A program made the translations under genes and the position numbers. Below, piece after piece: positions 8,565 to 16,732 of a stretch of 64,000 nt of DNA. Source of the DNA: an uncultured bacterium (GTDB lineage Bacteria; Actinomycetota; Coriobacteriia; Coriobacteriales; Coriobacteriaceae); assembly GCA_905215385.1 (NCBI GenBank), contig CAJMPY010000001.1, positions 62,001 to 126,000 on the forward strand, written 5' to 3'. Positions within the stretch are counted from its first letter, which is position 1. Every line of letters begins with the position of its first letter. The notes under the pieces are model-generated. The model did not search any database, was not told the DNA's origin, and saw only the letters and a program-made list of their open reading frames with translations.

Positions 8565-9353
8565 ATGGCCAACATGACGAGCTCGGTTTCGGCATCGCAA
8601 GTTGCCGGCGAGCTGGCGAGCGCCACGTTCGAGGAGATTCCCGCCCTCGTGGAGCATTATCGCGAGGACCCGCGCCAGCAGGTGATCAAGGCTTGCGAGC
8701 GTGCTCTTAAGCGCCATGCCAAGGAACTTGCCGAGCGCGAGCGCGTCAATGACATGTACGAGCTTATGCATGAGCTTGGCGGCGATGGGGTGGTCGTTGG
8801 TGTCGACGAGGTAGGTCGCGGATCGGTGGCCGGCCCTTTGACGGTATGCGCCGTCTGTCTTCCTATGGAGCCGCGCGTCTGGGGTATCAACGATTCCAAA
8901 AAGCTCACGCCCGCGCGCCGCGAGTTGCTCTCGGTGAAGATAGCCGAGGTGGCGACTGCCATCGGCTTTTGCCATATCGCGCCGAAGGATATCGATGAGA
9001 TGGGCATGGCGCGTGCCATTCGTGCCGCCGTCGCAGGCGCCGTGGCCGATACGGGACTTGAACCCGACTGTGTCCTCATGGATGGCAACCCCTTGGGCGC
9101 CGTTCCCAACGAGCGCGATGTGGTGAAGGGCGATGCCAAAATCGCCTGCATCGCCGCGGCGTCCATCATGGCGAAGGTCACGCGTGACGAGATGATGGTC
9201 GAGTACGACGCCGAGTATCCCGAGTACCATCTGGCCGAGTCGAAGGGCTATGCGAGCCCCGAGCACATCGAGGCCATTCGCAAACATGGACTTTGTCCGC
9301 TGCACCGCGTGAGCTTTTGCGGAAACTTTCTGCAGACTGAGCGCCTTTTCTAG
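8565..9353 (+). CDS. rnhB: Ribonuclease HII
   Basis: RNase HII cuts the RNA strand of RNA-DNA hybrids and removes misincorporated ribonucleotides. The 262-residue protein has an N-terminal helical extension (about 75 residues, rich in E, R and A), as seen in several Gram-positive RnhB proteins, then the catalytic GVDEVGRGSVAGPL motif with DEXGRG, NDSKKLTPARRE, and the later Asp-containing LMDGN and KGDAKIACIAAASIMAKVTRD. Start ATG 8565 follows AAGGAGG (8551-8557) by 7 nt; an earlier ATG at 8547 precedes that SD and is rejected. Confidence 0.95.
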   Translation: MANMTSSVSASQVAGELASATFEEIPALVEHYREDPRQQVIKACERALKRHAKELAERERVNDMYELMHELGGDGVVVGVDEVGRGSVAGPLTVCAVCLPMEPRVWGINDSKKLTPARRELLSVKIAEVATAIGFCHIAPKDIDEMGMARAIRAAVAGAVADTGLEPDCVLMDGNPLGAVPNERDVVKGDAKIACIAAASIMAKVTRDEMMVEYDAEYPEYHLAESKGYASPEHIEAIRKHGLCPLHRVSFCGNFLQTERLF

Positions 9354-9402
9354 GTCAATTGTGGAGAAAGGGACCTCTGGGGTTTTATAAACCTGCTGGT
9401 AG

Positions 9403-9444
9403 CGGGCCGTATGCAACAGCATTGCTGCGTACGGCCCGTTTTTT
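9403..9444 (+). terminator. Terminator after rnhB
   Basis: A 13-bp stem (9403-9415 with 9426-9438, one G-U) is followed by six T (9439-9444). It separates rnhB from the yraN-comM-dprA operon. Confidence 0.85.
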
Positions 9445-9451
9445 GACGGCA

Positions 9452-9471
9452 TTTGGTCAGCTTTTGGTTTG
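9452..9471 (+). promoter_or_regulatory. Candidate competence box upstream of yraN-comM-dprA
   Basis: The 20-mer TTTGGTCAGCTTTTGGTTTG is identical to 38811-38830 upstream of comEA-comEC. It contains TTTGGT twice, 11 bp apart. It ends 71 nt before the yraN start, close to the 75 nt seen for comEA. Binding factor unknown. Confidence 0.55.
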
Positions 9472-9542
9472 CTTCCGGTACTTACCCGCATGAAAGGTGC
9501 CCTCATCATCGGGGCAATGCAGCGTGCGGGAAAGGAGACCCC

Positions 9543-10028
9543 ATGAGTGCCGCAAGCAAAAAGAGCAAGACGCAGCAGCTCAAGGAGCGTTGGGAAAACG
9601 GCGAGCTCGACTGCGGGGCGATGACGCCCGAGTTTATCAAGGGGCTCAGTCCCCGCGAGCTGGGTATGCTGGGCGAGCTGATCACCATCGACTACTTTAA
9701 CGAGCGCGGCTACTCCTTGCTGGAGCAGGGTTATCGTTGCACCGAGGGCGAGGCCGATCTGGTGCTGCTCGATGAGCTCGACGATGTCGTGGTGATGGCC
9801 GAGGTCAAGACGAGACGCGTCGCCCTGGATTGCACCACGCGGGTCTTTCCCGAGGAGGCCGTGGACGCCCAAAAGCAACGCCGCTACCGCCGCATCGCAA
9901 GTTGCTATCTCATGGAGCATTATCCGCTCAAGGCGATTCGCTTCGACGCCGTGGGCGTCACCATTCGCGGCGGGCATATCGCCGAGATCGAGCATCAGTA
10001 CAACGCGTTCGATTGGCAGGTGTCGTGA
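9543..10028 (+). CDS. yraN: YraN/UPF0102 endonuclease-like protein
   Basis: UPF0102 proteins have a restriction-endonuclease-like fold resembling Holliday junction resolvases; their role is not settled. The 161-residue protein has an N-terminal extension of about 40 residues, then ELGMLGELITIDYFNERGYSLLEQGYRCTEGEADLVLLD and MAEVKTR, which hold the E...GE(A)D...EVK nuclease-like residues. ATG 9543 follows AAAGGAGA at good spacing; the upstream in-frame extension is not homologous. It overlaps comM by 1 nt. The yraN-comM-dprA order is widespread and suggests a shared DNA-processing role. Confidence 0.9.
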   Translation: MSAASKKSKTQQLKERWENGELDCGAMTPEFIKGLSPRELGMLGELITIDYFNERGYSLLEQGYRCTEGEADLVLLDELDDVVVMAEVKTRRVALDCTTRVFPEEAVDAQKQRRYRRIASCYLMEHYPLKAIRFDAVGVTIRGGHIAEIEHQYNAFDWQVS

Positions 10029-11551
10029 TGGCGTTCGAGACGTTTGCCGTTCACGCGGCCTGCATCCGCGGCGTCGAGGCGATTCACGTCACGGTCGAGG
10101 TCTCGCTTGCCGGTGGCGTTCCGGGCATCCAGATGCTCGGCATCCCGAGTATGGAGGTGATGGAGTCACGCGGTCGTATTCGCTGCGCGATGCGCTCCGC
10201 CGGGTTCGAGATCCCACGCTCGGGCATTACGGTCAATCTGGCGCCCGGCGATATTCGCAAGACCGGTAGCGGCTTTGATTTGCCCATCGCCATCGCGGTA
10301 TTGGCGGCCGATGGTCAGATTCCCCGCGACAACCTCGATCGCTGCCTTATCGCCGGCGAGCTTGGCTTGGACGGTACGGTGCTTCCTGTCAAGGGCGAGG
10401 TGGCGTTTCAGCTGCTGGCTCGCGACATGGGGCTGTCTTTCATCGCCGGCAGGTCCGACCAGCATGTGCCACTCGCGGGCGTGGATTGCGGATTTATCGA
10501 TCATTTGTCTCAGCTTGCCCATGGCATGGGCGATGCCGCGCGGCACTACTTGGATTCTGAAGTGCTCGAGGCGATCTTTGAGCCCGAACTCGACTATGCC
10601 GACGTACTGGGGCAGGAGGTCGCCAAGCGCGGCATGGCACTGGCGGCAGCGGGTGAGCTCGGTTTGCTTATGATCGGGTCCCCGGGATCGGGCAAGACGA
10701 TGCTCGCGCGTCGTATGACCGGCATCCTGCCCGAGCTTTCCGTTGAGGATCAACAGGAGGCGCTGTGCATCCATTCGGTCTTGGGTGAGAACATCGATGG
10801 CTTGTTGGCGGGGCACCGGCCCTTCCGCAGTCCCCACCACAGTATTTCGACCGCAGGCCTTATCGGCGGCGGGCGCCCGGTGCACCCGGGTGAGATCAGC
10901 CTTGCTCATGGCGGCGTGCTCTTTTTGGACGAGCTTGCCGAGTTTCCCACGGGTGTGCTGCAGACGCTGCGTCAGCCCATCGAACGCGGCTATGTGAGGA
11001 TCGTGCGCGTCGACGGGGCCTTTACCTTCCCGTCGCGCTTTCAGCTGCTGGCTGCGAGTAACCCTTGCCCCTGCGGCTTTTTGGGCGATCGCGAGGTGCC
11101 GTGTCGCTGCTCGGCGGCGATGGTCGAGCGCTATCGGTCTAAACTGTGCGGTCCTTTGGCCGACCGTATCGACATGATGATCGATGTGACCCGTCCCGAC
11201 CCCCAAGTGATTATCGAGGGTGCGGAGGGTATGTCGTCTGCCGAGTTACGTGACTACGTTGTGCGCGGTCGCGCTTTTCGCGCTTGGCGCGAATCCCGTA
11301 TGGACGATGCGGATGCCGAGGCCGAGGATGACGAGACACGGTCCATTGACGGCGTCGTTTCGACCTTTGAGCTCGATGATGCGGCAGAGAAGTGTGTGCT
11401 CGGCCTGTCGAAGCGCACACATCTCACGGGTCGCGGCATCGTGCGACTGGTGCGTATCGCGCGTACAATCGCCGACGTCGCCGAGAGCGAGCAAGTGACG
11501 CAGGACCACGTGCTCGAGGCAGCGATGTACCAGGGAAGGAGGGACCAATGA
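10028..11551 (+). CDS. comM: ComM/YifB family AAA+ ATPase (Mg-chelatase-like)
   Basis: In naturally transformable bacteria ComM is a hexameric helicase that extends branch migration of incoming DNA. The 507-residue protein begins with the ChlI-like domain (HVTVEVSLAGGVPGIQMLGIP, ESRGRIRCAMRSAGFEIP), then Walker A GSPGSGKTMLARRM, the RPFRSPHHSIS motif, Walker B GGVLFLDELAEF, and the NPCPCGFLGD cysteine-rich insert (further Cys in VPCRCS) before LADRIDMMIDV. Start ATG 10028 overlaps the yraN stop; the longer upstream frame is inside yraN. The stop overlaps the dprA start. Confidence 0.95.
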   Translation: MAFETFAVHAACIRGVEAIHVTVEVSLAGGVPGIQMLGIPSMEVMESRGRIRCAMRSAGFEIPRSGITVNLAPGDIRKTGSGFDLPIAIAVLAADGQIPRDNLDRCLIAGELGLDGTVLPVKGEVAFQLLARDMGLSFIAGRSDQHVPLAGVDCGFIDHLSQLAHGMGDAARHYLDSEVLEAIFEPELDYADVLGQEVAKRGMALAAAGELGLLMIGSPGSGKTMLARRMTGILPELSVEDQQEALCIHSVLGENIDGLLAGHRPFRSPHHSISTAGLIGGGRPVHPGEISLAHGGVLFLDELAEFPTGVLQTLRQPIERGYVRIVRVDGAFTFPSRFQLLAASNPCPCGFLGDREVPCRCSAAMVERYRSKLCGPLADRIDMMIDVTRPDPQVIIEGAEGMSSAELRDYVVRGRAFRAWRESRMDDADAEAEDDETRSIDGVVSTFELDDAAEKCVLGLSKRTHLTGRGIVRLVRIARTIADVAESEQVTQDHVLEAAMYQGRRDQ

Positions 11552-12483
11552 TGGCCGAGGGGACCTACGAGCTGCATCCAGGTGATGCGTTGTATCCCGA
11601 GACCGTTTTGGAGCTTTCTGATGTACCCCAGACGCTCTATGTGCGCGGCAACCCCGAGGTGCTTTCGACGCCCGCGCTCTCCATCATCGGCGCGCGCAAG
11701 GCCTCGCCGTATGGTCTTGCCGTGGCAGAGCTTGCGGCAAAGGTGGCGGTCGAGGCGGGAGTGACGGTAGTTTCGGGCGGCGCGGTCGGTTGTGACCAGG
11801 CCTCGGGTTGGGCTGCGGTCAACGCTGGCGGCAAACACGTCGTGGTGCTGGGGACGGGCGCCGACGTGGTCTATCCGCGCTCGAGCGCGGGGCTTATTAC
11901 GCGCACGCTCGATACGGGTGGCGCGGTCGTGTCGATCTCCCCGTGGGGCATGGGTCCGCGCAAGTTTGCCTTTCCGCGCCGCAATCGCGTGATCGCGGCC
12001 CTGTCGCAAGCCCTCTTTGTATCCGAGGCGGGTATGCCTTCCGGGACGTTTTCTACAGCCGAGGCTGCTATGGATTTGGGGCGAGAACTTCTCGCTGTGC
12101 CGGGGTCGATCCTATCGCCCGAGTCGCGTGGCACGAATTACCTCATTGCGAACGGTGCCTGCTGCATCATCGACGAGGAATCTATCGAGATGGCTATCTC
12201 ACGCATCTACGGCACTCTGCGCTACTCGCGCCCCGATGCTCCCGGCATTGCCGACCTGGATCAAACACAGCAGACCGTGATGCATGCGCTCATCGCCTCT
12301 CCGCTCAAGGTCGACGACATCGCGGCGCTCGTCTCGCTCGATGCTGTCGGCGTACTCAAACTCTTGGGTTCGCTTGAACTCGAGGGCCTTATCGAGCGCA
12401 TGATGGATGGAAGGTATGCGCCCTCCAAGTTTGCCCTTCACGCCCAGACGCCCTTCGGTCACAATGGAAAACGTGTCAATTAG
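11548..12483 (+). CDS. dprA: DNA-processing protein DprA
   Basis: DprA binds incoming single-stranded DNA and loads RecA during transformation. The 311-residue protein holds the extended Rossmann fold: SIIGARKASPYG, VVSGGAVGCDQASGWAAVNAGGKHVVVLGTGADVVYP, then FPRRNRVIAALSQALFVSEAG and a C-terminal winged-helix-like segment (about 255-300). ATG 11548 overlaps the comM stop and lies 5 nt after AGGAGG; ATG 11551 directly after it is equally possible. The N-terminal SAM-like domain of some DprA proteins is missing, so this is the short form. Confidence 0.95.
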   Translation: MMAEGTYELHPGDALYPETVLELSDVPQTLYVRGNPEVLSTPALSIIGARKASPYGLAVAELAAKVAVEAGVTVVSGGAVGCDQASGWAAVNAGGKHVVVLGTGADVVYPRSSAGLITRTLDTGGAVVSISPWGMGPRKFAFPRRNRVIAALSQALFVSEAGMPSGTFSTAEAAMDLGRELLAVPGSILSPESRGTNYLIANGACCIIDEESIEMAISRIYGTLRYSRPDAPGIADLDQTQQTVMHALIASPLKVDDIAALVSLDAVGVLKLLGSLELEGLIERMMDGRYAPSKFALHAQTPFGHNGKRVN

Positions 12484-12497
12484 AAAGGTGTTTGCAG

Positions 12498-13835
12498 ATG
12501 CAGTTCGATCAGGTGACGGTTATCGGTGGCGGTCTGGCGGGTTCGGAGTGCGCGATTCAGCTGGCAGACCGCGGGTTTGCCGTAAAGCTGCGCGAGATGC
12601 GCCCCCAGGTGAGCTCCCCGGCCCACCATACCGATCACCTGGCAGAGCTCGTCTGTTCCAATTCGTTTAAATCGACCCGTCCGGACTCTGCGGCGGGCTT
12701 GTTAAAGGCCGAGCTTGAGCGCATGGGTTCAGTCCTGCTCGATTGCGCCCATCGCGCGGCTGTTCCCGCCGGTGGCGCCTTGGCGGTCGACCGCGTCAAG
12801 TTTTCCGAGCTTGTCGAGGCCGAGGTTGCCGCCCGTCCCAATATCGAGGTCGTGCACGGCGAGGTCACGCAGATTCCCGAGGGCCACGTGGTCATTGCCG
12901 CGGGCCCGCTGTGTTCACCGGCGCTGAGCGAAGAGGTCATGAAGCTCGTCGGTGGCGACGCCCTTGCGTTCTTCGATGCCGCGGCGCCGATCGTCGATGC
13001 CTCCACGCTCGATATGGACGTGCTGTTTTCGCAGTCGCGCTACGAGGAGCAGGGGAGCGGCGACTATCTCAACGCTCCGCTCAACAAGGAGGAGTACGAG
13101 GCCTTTATCGAGGCACTTACCACGGCCGACCGCGTGGTGCTCAAAGACTTTGAGGGCGGCGATCTGTTTCAGGCCTGCCAACCTGCCGAGGAAGTTGCGC
13201 GCACCGGCAAGGACGCCATTCGCTTTGGCGCCATGAAGCCCGTCGGCCTCACCGACCCGCGTACCGGACGTCGCCCTTGGGCGGCGATTCAGCTGCGTGC
13301 CGAGAACAAGGAGAAGACCGCCTATAACCTGGTGGGCTTCCAGACCAACCTGACCTTTGGCGAGCAGAAGCGCGTCTTCCATATGGTGCCGGGTCTGGAG
13401 AACGCTGAGTTCTTCCGCTACGGTGTCATGCACCGCAATACCTTTGTCGACGCCCCGCACGTGCTCGATGGCACCTTTGCCGTGCCTGGTACCGGCGTGC
13501 GCCTGGCCGGTCAGATCACCGGCACCGAGGGGTACATGGAAGCCGTGGCGACCGGTCTGCTCGCGGCGCTCAACACCTATGCCGAGGCTATCGGCGCCGC
13601 GGGCGTCGAGTTGCCCCGCGTGGGCGCCCTGGGCGCGCTCGTGGGCTATGCGACCGATCCTGCCACCGTGGGCTACCAGCCCATGCATGTCAACTTTGGC
13701 CTGGTGCCGCCACTCGAGGATGGTAAGCGCCGCAGCAAGCGCGACCGCTACCAGGCCTATGCGGACCGTGCGCTCGAGGCCCTTGATGCCTATCTGGCCA
13801 CTCGCCCCGATCTGTTTGGAGGCGACCGGTCATAG
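12498..13835 (+). CDS. trmFO: Methylenetetrahydrofolate--tRNA-(uracil-5)-methyltransferase TrmFO
   Basis: TrmFO makes m5U54 in the tRNA T-loop using methylenetetrahydrofolate and FADH2. The 445-residue protein has the FAD-binding VTVIGGGLAGSECAIQLADRG motif at residues 6-27, followed by the family signature HHTDHLAELVCSNSFKS and DSAAGLLKAELERMGS, and later MKPVGLTDPRTGRRPWAAIQLRAEN and AGQITGTEGYMEA. Start ATG 12498 lies 7 nt after AAAGGTG; the TTG at 12492 is too close to it. The dprA-trmFO-xerC order resembles Bacillus (dprA-topA-trmFO-xerC), without topA here. Confidence 0.96.
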   Translation: MQFDQVTVIGGGLAGSECAIQLADRGFAVKLREMRPQVSSPAHHTDHLAELVCSNSFKSTRPDSAAGLLKAELERMGSVLLDCAHRAAVPAGGALAVDRVKFSELVEAEVAARPNIEVVHGEVTQIPEGHVVIAAGPLCSPALSEEVMKLVGGDALAFFDAAAPIVDASTLDMDVLFSQSRYEEQGSGDYLNAPLNKEEYEAFIEALTTADRVVLKDFEGGDLFQACQPAEEVARTGKDAIRFGAMKPVGLTDPRTGRRPWAAIQLRAENKEKTAYNLVGFQTNLTFGEQKRVFHMVPGLENAEFFRYGVMHRNTFVDAPHVLDGTFAVPGTGVRLAGQITGTEGYMEAVATGLLAALNTYAEAIGAAGVELPRVGALGALVGYATDPATVGYQPMHVNFGLVPPLEDGKRRSKRDRYQAYADRALEALDAYLATRPDLFGGDRS

Positions 13836-14752
13836 CCTTTGACCTGTACGACACCGTCGACTCGTTTATCGCCTATATCGCACGTGTCGAGGGGCTTTCT
13901 CCCAATACGGTGACGGCCTATGGCTCGAGGCTGGAGCGCTTTGCTGCCTGGTGCGAGCGCGAGGATATTGATGCTTTCGCTGCCGACGTGCGCACCATTC
14001 GTCGCTATCTTGCCGAGCTTTCGCGTGAGCAGGTGGCTCCCCGAACGCTTGCGGCGCATCTGTCGGCTATCCGATCGCTCTATCGATGGATGGCTGCCGA
14101 GGGGGTCGTGGAGGGCGATGCAGTCTCGGCGATCGCATCGCCCAAGCTGCCGCGTGACCTGCCGGGCGTCCTTACGACCAAGCAGGTCGAGGCGCTGCTC
14201 AAGACGCCTGATACCTCAACACCCGCGGGACTGCGCGATGCGGCGATGCTCGAGCTGCTCTATGCCTCAGGCGCCCGTATCTCTGAGCTCGCAGCACTCA
14301 ATGTGGAGTCCATTGCGTGGTCCGAACGCACGCTGCGCCTGTGGGGCAAGGGGAGCAAAGAACGTATCGTCCCTCTGTATCGTCGTGCGCTCGAGGCGAC
14401 GCGTCTCTATATTGAGGAGGGGAGGCCGGAGTTGCTCGCTCAGGCAAAGCGTCGTGACCCCGCTACCGGGCCGCATCCGCTGCTTATATCGGCGCGCGGT
14501 AATCGCATGAGTGCCGCCATGCTCAGGCGGCGGTTTCATATGCTGGCGACGCTCGCCGGCATTCCGGCCGACATCGCCCCGCATGCGATGCGCCATACCT
14601 TTGCGACCGACTTGCTCGAGGGCGGCGCGGACCTGCGCTCGGTTCAAGAGCTGCTAGGTCATGCGAGCCTGTCCACGACGCAGATCTACACGCATCTCAC
14701 ACCCGATCGGCTTAAGCGGGCTGTGGCTCAAGCCCATCCCCGCGGCGAATAG
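13832..14752 (+). CDS. xerC: Tyrosine recombinase XerC/XerD, probable non-AUG start
   Basis: Xer recombinases resolve chromosome dimers at dif. The catalytic set is complete: Arg149 (ASGARISEL), His251 and Arg254 (HAMRHTFATDLL), His277 (LLGHASLSTTQ) and Tyr286 (IYTHL), numbered from position 13832. The first conventional start is GTG 13910, giving 280 residues, but the frame is open upstream and encodes VDSFIAYIARVEGLSPNTVTAY, the normal core-binding N-terminus of the family. GGAGG at 13818-13822 points to a start near 13829-13833, where the only in-frame options are GTC 13829 and ATA 13832; the ATA overlaps the trmFO stop (ATAG). The 306-residue product then has standard length. The C/D choice rests on synteny only. 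Confidence 0.8.
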   Translation: MAFDLYDTVDSFIAYIARVEGLSPNTVTAYGSRLERFAAWCEREDIDAFAADVRTIRRYLAELSREQVAPRTLAAHLSAIRSLYRWMAAEGVVEGDAVSAIASPKLPRDLPGVLTTKQVEALLKTPDTSTPAGLRDAAMLELLYASGARISELAALNVESIAWSERTLRLWGKGSKERIVPLYRRALEATRLYIEEGRPELLAQAKRRDPATGPHPLLISARGNRMSAAMLRRRFHMLATLAGIPADIAPHAMRHTFATDLLEGGADLRSVQELLGHASLSTTQIYTHLTPDRLKRAVAQAHPRGE

Positions 14753-14801
14753 TGGCTGGGACGTCCCGCGCCGCGCTCAGGTGTGTGGTTTTGATTGCGG
14801 G

Positions 14802-14830
14802 TTGGCAGGAAGATGCATTCCTGCTATCAT
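14802..14830 (+). promoter_or_regulatory. Promoter of rpsB-tsf
   Basis: TTGGCA (14802-14807), 17-bp spacer, TATCAT (14825-14830) with TG at -15 (TGCTATCAT). This is the best-formed promoter in the window and fits a ribosomal protein operon. Confidence 0.75.
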
Positions 14831-14836
14831 TCATCG

Positions 14837-14971
14837 GGTTGCTTCACGGCAACAGGTTTTTATCACGCACGCGCGGCTACTTCATACCGTGGTGCCCGGG
14901 CTTTGGTAGCACATGTCCGGGTTGGTTTTGGAGGATGACCCCGCGCGGAGGCAAACCACAGGAGGTTTAAC
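14837..14971 (+). promoter_or_regulatory. rpsB mRNA leader, possible autoregulatory structure
   Basis: About 130 nt lie between the promoter and the rpsB start. CCCGG (14895-14899) can pair with CCGGG (14917-14921), and a CGCGCGG stretch near 14870 can pair with CCGCGCG near 14940, close to the ribosome binding site AGGAGG (14960-14965). S2 leaders regulate expression in several bacteria; a functional structure here is only inferred. Confidence 0.3.
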
Positions 14972-15700
14972 ATGGCTACCAAGATTAATATCCGCACCCT
15001 GCTCGAGGCCGGCTGCCACTTCGGTCACCAGACCCGTCGCTGGAACCCCAAGATGAAGCCGTTCATCTTCGGTGAGCGCAACGGCATCTACATCCTCGAC
15101 CTCAAGCAGACCATCCTCGACGCCGACCAGGCCTACACTTTCGTCAAGAACGTCGCCAAGGGCGGCAACGTGCTGTTCGTCGGCACCAAGAAGCAGGCTC
15201 AGGAGGCCGTCAAGAACGCCGCTGAGCGCGCCAACATGCCTTACATCAACCAGCGTTGGCTCGGCGGCATGCTGACCAACTTCGTCACCATCCGCTCCCG
15301 CATCAACCGCATGGAGGAGCTTGAGGCCATGGTCGAGGACGGCCGCATGGCAGTGCTCCCCAAGAAGGAGCAGGCTGTGCTCGGCAAGGAGCTCACCAAG
15401 CTCCAGACCAACCTCGGTGGCGCCCGCGACATGAAGGGTCTGCCCCAGGCTCTCTTCGTCATCGACACTAAGCGCGAGGAGAACGCCATCAAGGAGGCTC
15501 AGCGCCTGAACATCCCCGTCGTCGCTCTGATCGACACCAACTCCGATCCCGACGAGGTCGAGTACGGCATCCCCTGCAACGATGACGCTATCTCTGCTGT
15601 CACCCTTATGTGCGAGCTCATGGCTGACGCCTGCCTCGCTGGCTCCGGCAAGGAGCAGGTCTCCGAGGCCGAGATGGCCGCTGAGCCCAAGGCCGAGTAA
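14972..15700 (+). CDS. rpsB: 30S ribosomal protein S2
   Basis: S2 binds at the head-body junction of the small subunit near S1. The 242-residue protein has the diagnostic start INIRTLLEAGCHFGHQTRRWNPKMKPFIFGERNGIYILDL and the QRWLGGMLTNF and VVALIDTNSDPDEVEYGIPCNDDA signatures. ATG 14972 lies 6 nt after AGGAGG. tsf follows after a 45-nt gap without an obvious terminator; the rpsB-tsf pair is conserved throughout bacteria. Confidence 0.98.
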   Translation: MATKINIRTLLEAGCHFGHQTRRWNPKMKPFIFGERNGIYILDLKQTILDADQAYTFVKNVAKGGNVLFVGTKKQAQEAVKNAAERANMPYINQRWLGGMLTNFVTIRSRINRMEELEAMVEDGRMAVLPKKEQAVLGKELTKLQTNLGGARDMKGLPQALFVIDTKREENAIKEAQRLNIPVVALIDTNSDPDEVEYGIPCNDDAISAVTLMCELMADACLAGSGKEQVSEAEMAAEPKAE

Positions 15701-15745
15701 ATCAGTCTTAGTTAATTCTTTTTCATCTCTTTGAAAGGAACCACA

Positions 15746-16615
15746 ATGGCCCAGATTACCGCCGCTATGGTCAAGCAGCTCCGCGAGATGACCGACTCCC
15801 CGATGATGGAGTGCAAGAAGGCTCTCGTCGAGGCTGACGGCGACATGGACGCCGCTGTCGACGTTCTGCGCAAGAACGGCCTCGCCAAGGCTGCTAAGAA
15901 GGCTGGCCGCGAGACCAACGAGGGCGCTGTAGCCGCGTTCGTCTCCGAGGATGGCAAGACCGGCGCTCTGCTTGAGCTCTCCTGCGAGACCGACTTCGTT
16001 GGCTCCAACGCCAAGTTCACCGGCTTTGCTTCCAAGGTCGCCGAGGTTGTCGCCACCACCGAGCCGGCCGATGTCGATGCTCTGCTCGAGAAGCCGATGG
16101 GCGAGGAGACCGTTTCCTCCGAGCTCACCGAGATGATTCACATCATGGGCGAGAACATGAAGATCTCCCGCTTCGCTGCCCGCAAGGCCGAGAACGGCGC
16201 GCTCGCTTCTTACATCCACATGGGTGGTAAGATCGGCGTCCTCGTCGAGTTTGCTTTCGAGAAGGCCGAGACCGCTCAGGCTGAGTCCTTCAAGACCTTC
16301 GCTCACGACGTTGCCCTTCAGGTTGCCGCCGTCGCACCGATCTGCGCTACTCGCGATCAGGTTCCGGCCGAGACCGTCGAGCACGAGAAGCAGATCTACA
16401 TGGCCCAGGCTGCCGAGTCCGGCAAGCCCGAGGCTATCCAGGAGAAGATGGCTGTTGGCCGTCTGGAGAAGTTCTACAAGCAGTCCGTGCTCACCGAGCA
16501 GGAGTTCATCAAGGACAGCTCCCTCACCATCAAGAAGTACGCTGAGCAGGTCTCCAAGGAGCTCGGCGACACCATTACCGTCGTTGCCTTTGACCGTCTG
16601 GTCCGTGGCGAGTAA
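15746..16615 (+). CDS. tsf: Elongation factor Ts
   Basis: EF-Ts exchanges GDP for GTP on EF-Tu. The 289-residue protein has the N-terminal UBA-like domain and the two signatures MVKQLREMTDSPMMECKKAL and ELSCETDFVGSN, followed by the core subdomains and the terminal QEFIKDSSLTIKKYAEQ. ATG 15746 follows AAAGGA by 6 nt; an in-frame TTG at 15731 precedes that site. A strong terminator follows the gene, closing the rpsB-tsf unit. Confidence 0.98.
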   Translation: MAQITAAMVKQLREMTDSPMMECKKALVEADGDMDAAVDVLRKNGLAKAAKKAGRETNEGAVAAFVSEDGKTGALLELSCETDFVGSNAKFTGFASKVAEVVATTEPADVDALLEKPMGEETVSSELTEMIHIMGENMKISRFAARKAENGALASYIHMGGKIGVLVEFAFEKAETAQAESFKTFAHDVALQVAAVAPICATRDQVPAETVEHEKQIYMAQAAESGKPEAIQEKMAVGRLEKFYKQSVLTEQEFIKDSSLTIKKYAEQVSKELGDTITVVAFDRLVRGE

Positions 16616-16638
16616 ATAAGCTCTTGTAGCTGGTAATG

Positions 16639-16673
16639 AGCAGGCTGTGGGTTTTACTCACAGCCTGCTTTTT
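16639..16673 (+). terminator. Terminator after tsf
   Basis: Perfect 11-bp stem AGCAGGCTGTG / CACAGCCTGCT with a 9-nt loop and a run of five T. Confidence 0.9.
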
Positions 16674-16732
16674 CATGGCTCTTATCAGAGCCTTTGATAT
16701 CATATTGAGAGTCTAATTAAAGGAGGATCGCT

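Noticed and set aside
13910..14752. xerC starting at GTG 13910
   Set aside because: It would remove the conserved start of the core-binding domain, and the nearby GGAGG would be about 87 nt away. Kept only as an alternative.
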